A stretch of 34,899 nt of DNA from assembly GCA_018055905.1 (NCBI GenBank), contig JAGPGT010000008.1, forward strand, positions 1 through 34,899, given 5' to 3'. Below are positions 15,405 through 21,988 of this stretch, piece after piece (within the stretch, counting starts at the first letter, position 1; each line of letters starts with the position of its first letter). Below the pieces are notes generated by a model that was not told the DNA's origin, made no database searches, and saw only the letters and a list, made by a program, of their open reading frames with translations. The position numbers were made by a program, and so were the translations under genes. The DNA comes from Phycisphaerae bacterium. Its GTDB lineage: Bacteria; Planctomycetota; Phycisphaerae; Sedimentisphaerales; Anaerobacaceae.

Positions 15405-16628
15405 TTACGAATGGATCGGGAGAGTCCGGCTGCACCGGGGACATCGGACTGTGTCGGACGGGAACTTCGGCGGGATCTTGAGTTTCAGTCCGCAGCCGCA
15501 CGTCAGGAACGAGAACCCATTGACCTTTCGCATGATGTCGCCGACGTCGTGGATCTGCTTGGGAGGCGGGGGCTCCTTGGCGGGTTCGGCTTGCGTCCCA
15601 CGAATCTGCACTGCCTCGTCAGCCAAGGCTGCCGCCGGCATGATGCTCTTGCCGCGGGTTACGCTCGCGTACGCATTGGCATAGTCCTTGTACGAGACGC
15701 CCTGGGACATGCTCCGCAAGATGCGGATTCGTTCCGAGATCGGCGGATGGGTGCTGGTCCAATCGGACAACCCTTTCTGCCCACGCTTCTTGAACGGGTT
15801 CGCAAAGAACATCGGGGCTGTAACCGCATTCGCCGCCGCTAGTTGCGGCGAGGGGTCGGCTGCGATTTTCTCCAGAGCACTGGCGAGCCCCTCGGGGTAA
15901 CGTGTCAACCTCGCGCCGCCGGCGTCGGCTAGGTACTCCCGTCTCCTCGATAGAGCGAAATAGAGCAATTGCGCCATGATCGGCGCCAGGATCGCCGCCG
16001 CGACCGCGATCACGACCAAGACGACCTGCGCCTGGCTTCCGCCTCGACTGTCGGAGGAGTACCGCCGGCGGGAGCCCATCGAGCCGTAGAACATGCCCCG
16101 CAGGAAGACCTGCGAGAGCAGCACCACGCTTCCGAGCATGATGCCGGCCAGAGTCACATAGAGGATGTCACGGTGGAGAATGTGGCTCATTTCGTGTGCG
16201 ATCACGCCCTGGAGTTCGTCGCGGTTGAGTCGTGCCAGCAGTCCGGCGGTGACTGCGATGGAGGCCGATTGAGGGCTGCGACCGGTGGCAAAGGCATTGG
16301 GGGCCGGATCGTTGATGATGTAGATCTTGGGCATAACAGGCAGACCCGCCGCAATCTTCATCTCCTCAACCACGTTGAACAACTGCGGGTGCACGTCGTG
16401 GGTGACCCGCTTGGCGCCGCTGGTGGCCAGGAGGATCTGATCGCCGGAAGACAGACTCACCACAGTCAGACCCAGCCAGACCATTGCGGCGATGCCCAAG
16501 CCGAAGAGGCTCCCCTGCGGCCCGACGGTCGCCATCCCGATCACAGCCCCCAGGGCCAGCAACACCATCGCCATCAACGCCATCAACAGGACGGAGTTGC
16601 GCTTATTGGTTCGGATCAGTTCCCACAT
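15405..16628 (-). CDS. htpX: HtpX-like M48 membrane metalloprotease with C-terminal zinc ribbon
   Basis: Zinc-dependent endopeptidase of the inner membrane, in E. coli part of membrane-protein quality control. The protein has two N-terminal helices (about 12-60) and the active-site motif HEMSH (145-149), where the two His bind zinc and Glu acts as base. Two more helices (about 158-176 and 202-226) precede the third-ligand segment RREYLAD (E231). The following THPPISERIRIL segment closes the M48B domain. Unusually, about 100 residues follow: a Pro/Glu linker and a CxC-x16-CxxC zinc ribbon (C377, C379, C396, C399), which E. coli HtpX (about 290 residues) lacks. It starts two bases after the lemA stop, so the pair is co-translated. 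LemA-HtpX pairing is widespread. Confidence 0.92.
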   Translation of the reverse strand: MWELIRTNKRNSVLLMALMAMVLLALGAVIGMATVGPQGSLFGLGIAAMVWLGLTVVSLSSGDQILLATSGAKRVTHDVHPQLFNVVEEMKIAAGLPVMPKIYIINDPAPNAFATGRSPQSASIAVTAGLLARLNRDELQGVIAHEMSHILHRDILYVTLAGIMLGSVVLLSQVFLRGMFYGSMGSRRRYSSDSRGGSQAQVVLVVIAVAAAILAPIMAQLLYFALSRRREYLADAGGARLTRYPEGLASALEKIAADPSPQLAAANAVTAPMFFANPFKKRGQKGLSDWTSTHPPISERIRILRSMSQGVSYKDYANAYASVTRGKSIMPAAALADEAVQIRGTQAEPAKEPPPPKQIHDVGDIMRKVNGFSFLTCGCGLKLKIPPKFPSDTVRCPRCSRTLPIHS

Positions 16629-16630
16629 CG

Positions 16631-17197
16631 TCAGGAGAAGTTAACCTTTGGCGCCTCGCGTTCCAGGGCGGTCTCTACCTGGAAGAAGTCCCGTTTGGTG
16701 AAGACGAACATCCCGGCGACAATGTTGGACGGGAACATCTGGATCTTATTGTTGTAGAAGAGCACCTGGTCGTTGTAGTTCTGTCGCGCGAAGGCGATCT
16801 TGTTCTCGGTGCTGGTCAACTCCTCCTGCAGGGCCAGGAAGTTCTGATTGGCCTTGAGTTCGGGATAGTTTTCCACGACCAGCATGAACTTGCTCAAGGC
16901 GTCCGCGAGCTGGCTTTCGCTTTTGGCGATCTCGGAGACGCTCTTGGCGCCCATCGCCGCGCTGCGGGCTTTCGTGATGGATTCGAAAGTCTCCCGCTCG
17001 TGTTTCATATAGCCTTTGGCAGTTTCAACGAGATTCGGAATCAGATCGTGCCGGCGTTTGAGCTGCACATCGATTTGTGCCCAGGCGTTGTCCACCTGGT
17101 TTCGCGACCCCACCAGGCCGTTGTAGATGCCGATCCCGACGATCGCCACCAGGCCCAGGATGCCCAATACGACAAGTAACGCCACCAATCCAACCAT
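16631..17197 (-). CDS. lemA: LemA family protein
   Basis: Membrane-anchored helical-bundle protein of 188 residues, the usual LemA length. An N-terminal transmembrane helix (about 3-25) is followed by the signature GLVGSRNQVDNAWAQIDVQL and RRHDLIPNLVETAKGY, then long helices with LSKFMLVVENYPELKANQNF and ARQNYNDQVLFYNNKIQMFP. The role is poorly known; LemA genes frequently precede htpX, and LemA is thought to partner membrane proteases. Here it is two bases upstream of htpX. The micro-ORF at 17230-17359 lies between it and the sialidase gene. Confidence 0.94.
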   Translation of the reverse strand: MVGLVALLVVLGILGLVAIVGIGIYNGLVGSRNQVDNAWAQIDVQLKRRHDLIPNLVETAKGYMKHERETFESITKARSAAMGAKSVSEIAKSESQLADALSKFMLVVENYPELKANQNFLALQEELTSTENKIAFARQNYNDQVLFYNNKIQMFPSNIVAGMFVFTKRDFFQVETALEREAPKVNFS

Positions 17198-17229
17198 GGG
17201 ATCTCCCTTCTATTGCGATACAGGACTGA

Positions 17230-17359
17230 TTACGGTTTCTTTTTGGTTATGAACAGGGCCGCAACGATAGCCACGGCCGCGATACTGACCAAGATGAGCG
17301 AGACGATGATGCGTCCTTTCCTTGTAGAAACAGAATGCGTGTTGTAGTTGGAGCGTCAT
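17230..17359 (-). other. Possible frameshifted micro-ORF for a transmembrane peptide
   Basis: An ATG at 17359, with an AGGGGG site 5 bases upstream and placed 13 bases after the sialidase stop, begins a frame that looks unprotein-like after 15 codons. One base later, a second frame encodes GRIIVSLILVSIAAVAIVAALF and the tail ITKKKP before TAA (17232-17230): a well-formed single transmembrane helix with a positive tail. That frame has no ATG or GTG of its own. A shift near AAGGAAAGGA would join the two into a peptide of about 43 residues. A sequencing indel, a decayed gene or programmed +1 shifting are all possible. Confidence 0.35.
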
Positions 17360-17372
17360 ACTGCCCCCTGTT

Positions 17373-18506
17373 TTACTTTGTTTCCTCTTCTTCGTCCAGC
17401 CGGTCACAATCGACTCTGGCCAGCACGATTCGTTCATAAGGATTCTGATCTCCTGCCTCAAAAAGGCAGGCCAAAGCCCCATCGGGCAACATGGCCAAGC
17501 AGGAATAAGCGGACGGGCCGGGCCACAGGACCCTCTTGATCGGCCATGTCTTGCCTTCGTCCAGGCTCACGCGGACGGTCATATCCTGTCGTTTCGTCGT
17601 ATGAGCCGGATTGGAGAAGGCCAGGCGAGATGGGTTCATCGTGCACCGGAGAAAGCCGGCTTGGCATACGGGTTCGATCAGAGCAGGATCGTGCCGAACG
17701 CCAGACCACGTGAACCCTCCGTCGGCGCTGGTCGCCAGAGCACGGGTCGTCTGCGACCGGTCGTAGTTCCGCATGTTGATCAGAAGCGTTCCCTCCGCGA
17801 GTTCGACGACCTGGCACTCGTTGACCGCCGGGCGAATGACGCCGCCCAACTGCCAGCTTCGGCCATGATCGTCGCTGTAGATGACGTGCGAACCGTAGCC
17901 ATATGGATCGTCGGGTTCCACGTAACTGTGGTCGCACGGGATGACCAGCCGGCCCTTCCAGGGGCCTTGGGTCAGTTGGATACCGACACCGGGACCGGTG
18001 GCGTACCAGCGCCACTCGGGGCTTTTGACCTGTGCGGTGATCTCTCGCGGCCGCGCCCACGTTCGACCGTTGTCGTCGCTGGACGTGATGAAAACCCGAC
18101 GGGTATCCTTCGCGGTATTCTGCATGATCTGGTTTTCGGTATCCTTGCCGTGATTCCAGGTTAAGGGTAGCCAGATCGTGCCAGTGGTTCGATCCACCAC
18201 AGGGCAGGGGTTCCCGCAGGTGTTTTCACCGTCATCCCATACTATCTGTTGGGGGGCCCAGGTCCTGCCACCGTCGGTAGATCGTTTCACAAGCACGTCA
18301 ATGTCGCCGGCATCGGACCGACTGTCTTTGCGTCCTTCGCAAAAGGCAAGAAGAGCGCCGTCTGGAGCAACGACCAAGGCGGGAATCCGATAAGTGTGAT
18401 AGCCGTCACAGCCACTGACGAACACATCGGTCAGTGATTGGACGGGAACCACCATCGTACAGTGGAAGATGAAAAGTCTGAAAGCAAGATTTGTGACAAA
18501 TATCAC
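17373..18506 (-). CDS. Sialidase-family (BNR-repeat) exo-alpha-sialidase-like protein
   Basis: Six-bladed beta-propeller hydrolase of the GH33/BNR type. The YRIPALVV segment contains the RIP motif that carries the first catalytic Arg. Five Asp boxes follow, as STDGGRTWA, SSDDNGRTWA, SDDHGRSWQ, SADGGFTWS and SLDEGKTWP. Start choice: a GTG at 18506 has AGGAG 8 bases upstream and lies two bases after the zinc-ribbon gene's stop; it gives 377 residues beginning with a hydrophobic segment (IFVTNLAFRLFIFHC) that might serve as a weak export signal. The ATG at 18455 (360 residues) has no ribosome site and no signal. Many planctomycetal BNR proteins have unknown substrates, so sialic acid is not certain. 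It is the second gene of the unit leading to lemA-htpX. Confidence 0.88.
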   Translation of the reverse strand: MIFVTNLAFRLFIFHCTMVVPVQSLTDVFVSGCDGYHTYRIPALVVAPDGALLAFCEGRKDSRSDAGDIDVLVKRSTDGGRTWAPQQIVWDDGENTCGNPCPVVDRTTGTIWLPLTWNHGKDTENQIMQNTAKDTRRVFITSSDDNGRTWARPREITAQVKSPEWRWYATGPGVGIQLTQGPWKGRLVIPCDHSYVEPDDPYGYGSHVIYSDDHGRSWQLGGVIRPAVNECQVVELAEGTLLINMRNYDRSQTTRALATSADGGFTWSGVRHDPALIEPVCQAGFLRCTMNPSRLAFSNPAHTTKRQDMTVRVSLDEGKTWPIKRVLWPGPSAYSCLAMLPDGALACLFEAGDQNPYERIVLARVDCDRLDEEEETK

Positions 18507-18508
18507 AA

Positions 18509-18922
18509 TTATGACTCCTGGGTAAATTGGGCTGTTTTGTTTTCGAACATGTCGCCCAGGAGCTTGAGGATTCGGTCTTCTGGGTCCAGTCGGCCCCTGC
18601 GGAGGACCTCTTCCAGCTCGCCGCGATCGAACCAAAGTCCGTGGTCTCTTTCGCACCGGTCGATGGTCAATGGGGGGGGACCCTGTCCTACGAGGATCTT
18701 GGCCATCCGCTTGTCACAAATCGGGCACCGGCGGGGTCGCTCGGTCGAAGTGGCGTCCTGGCGAAACGAACGAAGGAGCTGATCTGCCTTTTCGGGGGCG
18801 TCCATCAACAATTCCAGTTCGCCCCGATCAAGCCAGATGCCGCGACAACCGACGCAGTAATCAATCTCCACGTCGCCCATCTCCAGCGTTATCATGGGTT
18901 TCTTGCATAAAGGACAGTTCAT
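18509..18922 (-). CDS. Protein with two TFIIB-type zinc ribbons
   Basis: The 137-residue cytoplasmic protein has two zf-TFIIB domains. The first has CPLC and CVGC followed by GIWLDRGELELL (about 3-40). The second has CPIC, then CERDHGLWFDRGELEEVL (about 68-108), in which the final Cys of the usual CxxC knuckle is replaced by His (CERDH). Each ends in the family's WLDRGEL/WFDRGEL helix. The family is common and mostly unassigned; some act as small adaptor or nucleic-acid-binding proteins. GGGAG lies 7 bases before the ATG. It is the first gene of the unit running through sialidase, lemA and htpX, whose last protease also ends in a zinc ribbon. Confidence 0.9.
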   Translation of the reverse strand: MNCPLCKKPMITLEMGDVEIDYCVGCRGIWLDRGELELLMDAPEKADQLLRSFRQDATSTERPRRCPICDKRMAKILVGQGPPPLTIDRCERDHGLWFDRGELEEVLRRGRLDPEDRILKLLGDMFENKTAQFTQES

Positions 18923-18960
18923 TCAGAGGCTCCCAGCCACATTGTCATAATCGCGCCCTT

Positions 18961-18989
18961 ATTCTATCGTCCTTTTGGGGTAAATTCCA
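18961..18989 (-). promoter_or_regulatory. Candidate promoter of the zinc-ribbon/sialidase/lemA/htpX unit
   Basis: On the minus strand TGGAAT (18989-18984) and TAGAAT (18966-18961) are spaced by 17 bases. The start would lie near 18954, about 30 bases before the zinc-ribbon ATG. The -35 is only a partial match. Between 19023 and 19057 there is a short, imperfect run of AGATAC/AGATAT units with no assigned role. Confidence 0.3.
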
Positions 18990-19125
18990 TGATTGCCCCC
19001 GCGCGAGTTGACGCCGAACGAAGGGCTAGAGATACAGATACAGATATAGACGTACAGATATGCGGGATATTCAAGGGTCGGCAACCTCAAATAATTCTCA
19101 CCTGACAATGGTTTTTTCATCTACA

Positions 19126-19153
19126 TTGACCGGATGAGAATCGCCTTTATATG
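19126..19153 (+). promoter_or_regulatory. Strong candidate promoter upstream of a hairpin
   Basis: TTGACC (19126-19131) and TATATG (19148-19153) are spaced by 16 bases; transcription would start near 19160. The next feature downstream is a perfect hairpin (19192-19226), and the next gene starts at 19359. Confidence 0.5.
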
Positions 19154-19159
19154 CAAAAG

Positions 19160-19236
19160 TTGATCCCCTTGTGAGGGTGGCCTGTGGATATGACGAAGAC
19201 GCAGTGCGGCGGGCTGCGTCTTCGTCTTTCGTTTCT
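19160..19236 (+). ncRNA. Candidate small RNA or transcription attenuator
   Basis: From the predicted start near 19160 the transcript runs through a small CCC/GGG pairing (CCCCTTGTGAGGG) into a perfect 13-pair stem: GACGAAGACGCAG (19192-19204) with CTGCGTCTTCGTC (19214-19226), loop of 9. TTTCGTTTCT follows, an interrupted T-run. The layout promoter, short body, strong hairpin and T-rich tail fits either an independent RNA of about 75 bases or an attenuator in the 200-base leader of the amidohydrolase gene. I do not recognise a known RNA family. Confidence 0.4.
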
Positions 19237-19358
19237 GCGTTTCGTTGCGGATTGTTTCGTTTCGTTTTTCAGTTGTTCGATCCGACCTTCGACTTTACCA
19301 TAGGATCCAAACGGCTCGCGGGGGCGAGTCTATAAAGACTGTGCCGACAGGTCTGGTG

Positions 19359-20183
19359 ATGCCCAGGATTGTCGATTTTCACACACATGCGTTCCCCGAT
19401 TCCCTAGCGGCCCGGGCAATGAAAACGTTGCTGGACGAGGCGCCGGGGATTCGGGCCTATCTTGACGGAACGACAGGTGACCTATTGCGGTCAATGGACC
19501 GGATCGGGATTGAGAAGAGTGTGGTCTGCTGTATCGCGACCCGGCCCGAGCAATTTGGACCGATCCTGAAATGGTGTGGGCAGATCCGTTCCGACCGGTT
19601 GATCCCGCTTCCCTCGGTGCACCCTGCAGACCCTGTGCTTGCCGACCACATCCGTTGTGTTGCCGACGAGGGGTTTCTCGGGATCAAATTGCACCCTTAT
19701 TACCAGGATTTCTTCGCGGATGAAGATCGAATGATGCCTTTGTACGCCCAAGTGGCGGACCTCAACCTGCTGCTGGTGATGCATACAGGCTATGATATCG
19801 CCTTTCCGCGAATTCGCCGGGCCGATCCGGCGAAGATCGTGCGGATCAAGGAACGTTTTCCTGCTTTGCGTTTCATTGCAACCCATCTGGGCGCGTGGCA
19901 GCAGTGGGATGAGGTTCGTGAATATCTCATCGGGCGACAGATCCACATCGAGGTCTCTTTTGCCTCCGACGACCTGGAACCAGAGAAGGCTAGAGCAATG
20001 ATCCTAAGCCATCCGGCGGGGTACATGCTGTTTGGGACCGATTCACCATGGACGGATCAGGGCCGCACACTCGAATGGTTAGAAGGGCTGCGGCTGCCTC
20101 CCGATGTGATGACTGGAGTTCTCGGGGGCAACGCACTGCGTCTTCTACGTCTGTCCCGAGATGAATTTATAAAGGACATTTGA
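19359..20183 (+). CDS. Amidohydrolase-family (amidohydrolase_2) metal-dependent hydrolase
   Basis: TIM-barrel metal hydrolase of 274 residues. The metal-binding pair is in DFHTHAFP (His 8 and His 10 by my count). GIKLHPYYQDF supplies the Lys/His segment after strand 4, MHTG and ATHLG the later His residues, and FGTDSPW the catalytic Asp after strand 8. This is the pattern of amidohydrolase_2 proteins, which include decarboxylases and lactonases; the substrate is not evident. There is no signal peptide. The ATG at 19359 is chosen since the barrel starts immediately and an AGG lies upstream; the frame extends 38 codons upstream across the leader. Expression is probably governed by the promoter and hairpin at 19126-19236. 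Confidence 0.88.
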   Translation: MPRIVDFHTHAFPDSLAARAMKTLLDEAPGIRAYLDGTTGDLLRSMDRIGIEKSVVCCIATRPEQFGPILKWCGQIRSDRLIPLPSVHPADPVLADHIRCVADEGFLGIKLHPYYQDFFADEDRMMPLYAQVADLNLLLVMHTGYDIAFPRIRRADPAKIVRIKERFPALRFIATHLGAWQQWDEVREYLIGRQIHIEVSFASDDLEPEKARAMILSHPAGYMLFGTDSPWTDQGRTLEWLEGLRLPPDVMTGVLGGNALRLLRLSRDEFIKDI

Positions 20184-20455
20184 CAGAATAGCTTCTTTTT
20201 TTGGCTATATCTGCCATATGCGTCCCATAATTCACCCACAGTGTCTCTCGGAGGCGTAGGATTCATTAATCAAATTTATAGTTTTGTCCGAGAAGGTTCT
20301 TTATTTCTCTGCTGATCTGCGGCACAATAAGCCGATTGTAAAGATTGCCATGATGCGTGCGAGGCCGAGAGCGCAACGCATCGTGTGTAGGTCTGTGCAA
20401 GGGCTTGTCTCGGTCGATGGTGTCAAATTATCCTGGGAGGCTTAAGGAGAGAACA

Positions 20456-21895
20456 ATGAAACACCGAGTTTGGATGGCTGGACTGGTGGGGACAATGTTG
20501 ACGGGGATCGTCGGTTCGACGGCTTGGGCCGGTGCTGGGGCTGCTTCTCCTGCGGCTCCGGAGCACACGGAATTGTTCTTCCCCGAACTCATGAAGACAT
20601 TGCACAATCCGACGTCGTGGTTGAGTATGGGAGCGGATTTTCGAGTCAGGATCGAGTACGGCGAGAACTGGATGACCCTGAACGACAGCCATATCGACCA
20701 CGAGCGCGAGTACTGGCGGTTCCGCCCGCGGTGGTGGACGAAGTGGATTCTAGGAGAAGATGTCAGCTTCAATACACGTCTGGTGTGGGAGTTCCGAACC
20801 TGGGATGAGCCGCGAACGCAGGATGTCAACTTCAACCCGGACGAAGCGCTGTTCGATTGGTTCAACATCAACCTGCGGAACGTCGGCGGGATGCCGCTGA
20901 CCGCCACCATCGGTCGCCAGGACATCATTCTGGGAGGCGGCTGGCTGATCATGGACGGGACCCCGTTGGATGGGTCGCGCACGCTGTATTTCGATGCGGT
21001 CCGGTTCACATACGACTGGATGGACACGAGCAATAAAATTGATTTGGCCTATATCAGTCAGTCCGCCGAGTCCAATCGCTGGCTCAACCCGATCAATGAT
21101 CAGGAGCGGGCCGTGACTGAGCAGGATGAGCACGGCGTAATTCTGTTTGTCACTAACACGTCCTTCAAGCCGGTGCAGCTCGATGCATTCTTCATCTACA
21201 AGAATGACAACCCGATCGATGGGCCGGTGACGAACATGCCGAATGCGTGGAGCCGCAAGGCGGAAATCTTCACATTCGGCGGCGCGATCTCCGGCCTGCT
21301 TCACGACCATTGGCGGTACCGAGCCGAAGGCGCTATCCAGACGGGCGAGAAGAGTACTGTGACGCCGGACTTGACCGTCGGTGATATGCGCGACCTCCAA
21401 GCCTATGGCGCATTGGCCACTCTGGAGTACCTTTTCAAGGATCCCCATGCGAACGCCACCCATATCACGTACGAATATGCCTCCGGTGATGACCCCGACA
21501 CTCGCGATAATGAACAGTTCGACTTGCTGTGGGGCGAGTGGCCGCGATGGAGCGAGATGCTGATCTACACGGCCTCGTTCGAGACGACCCCTGCGGAGAT
21601 GACGAATCTCCATCGGTTGAACGTCGGCCACAAGATCGATTTGAACAAGCAATGGACACTTACCTTCGACTATCATGCCCTGTGGGCCGATGAGACGGGT
21701 GTTTCGAGCCGATACGTCATCTCGGACGACAGCAAATTCCGGGGTGACCTGTTCACCAGTTGGTTGAAATTCAAGTTCAACAGCCAGCTCTACGGACATT
21801 TCCTGGGCGAGTACTTCTTTCCCGGCAATTACTATGGGAAAGCGACCAACGACGAAGCCTGGTGGTTACGGTTCAACATCGAGTATGTCTTCTGA
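20456..21895 (+). CDS. Outer-membrane beta-barrel protein, alginate-export (AlgE-like) family
   Basis: Predicted outer-membrane porin of 479 residues. The signal peptide spans about 1-25 (GLVGTMLTGIVGSTAWAGA). The rest consists of alternating amphipathic strands rich in W, Y and F and ends in the terminal Phe (WWLRFNIEYVF) recognised by the barrel-assembly machinery. The segments LSMGADFRVRIEYGENW, NTRLVWEFRTW, TIGRQDIILGGGWLIMDG and FDAVRFTYDW match the alginate-export domain (PF13372), which in Planctomycetota is found in many porins not tied to alginate. AAGGAGA lies 5 bases before the ATG. The 272-base gap before it shows no clear promoter. It confirms a Gram-negative envelope; the cargo is unknown. 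Confidence 0.85.
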   Translation: MKHRVWMAGLVGTMLTGIVGSTAWAGAGAASPAAPEHTELFFPELMKTLHNPTSWLSMGADFRVRIEYGENWMTLNDSHIDHEREYWRFRPRWWTKWILGEDVSFNTRLVWEFRTWDEPRTQDVNFNPDEALFDWFNINLRNVGGMPLTATIGRQDIILGGGWLIMDGTPLDGSRTLYFDAVRFTYDWMDTSNKIDLAYISQSAESNRWLNPINDQERAVTEQDEHGVILFVTNTSFKPVQLDAFFIYKNDNPIDGPVTNMPNAWSRKAEIFTFGGAISGLLHDHWRYRAEGAIQTGEKSTVTPDLTVGDMRDLQAYGALATLEYLFKDPHANATHITYEYASGDDPDTRDNEQFDLLWGEWPRWSEMLIYTASFETTPAEMTNLHRLNVGHKIDLNKQWTLTFDYHALWADETGVSSRYVISDDSKFRGDLFTSWLKFKFNSQLYGHFLGEYFFPGNYYGKATNDEAWWLRFNIEYVF

Positions 21896-21930
21896 CCGTG
21901 TTGCGCACGGGATTGTGATGATGTGAGAGC

Positions 21931-21969
21931 GATTCGCCGGCGGGTTTTCCTTGAATCCGTCGGCGAATC
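21931..21969. repeat. Inverted repeat overlapping the iorA promoter
   Basis: GATTCGCCGGCGG (21931-21943) and CCGTCGGCGAATC (21957-21969) pair over 13 positions with one mismatch around a 13-base centre. The centre and right arm contain the -35 box and spacer of the iorA promoter. It lacks a T-run, so it is a poor terminator for the porin gene and could be an operator. Confidence 0.45.
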
Positions 21970-21979
21970 GCCTTATAAT
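21951..21979 (+). promoter_or_regulatory. Near-consensus promoter for a leaderless iorA transcript
   Basis: TTGAAT (21951-21956) and the perfect TATAAT (21974-21979) are spaced by 17 bases. The expected start, about 7 bases after the -10 box, is 21986 or so, only about three bases before the iorA ATG at 21989. No ribosome site is present between the promoter and the ATG, so a leaderless mRNA is predicted. Confidence 0.65.
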
Positions 21980-21988
21980 CACACGATT

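Noticed and set aside
17210-17482. Minus-strand frame of 90 codons covering the sialidase end and the gap before lemA
   Set aside because: Composition is not protein-like and it overlaps the sialidase; only the ATG at 17359 with its ribosome site is of interest, reported separately.
19023-19057. Run of AGATAC/AGATAT units as a possible tandem repeat or CRISPR-like array
   Set aside because: Only about four imperfect six-base units, with no spacers and no conserved repeat length.
20184-20213. Possible terminator after the amidohydrolase gene
   Set aside because: The stem is short and bulged, and the T-run lies in the loop, not after the stem.
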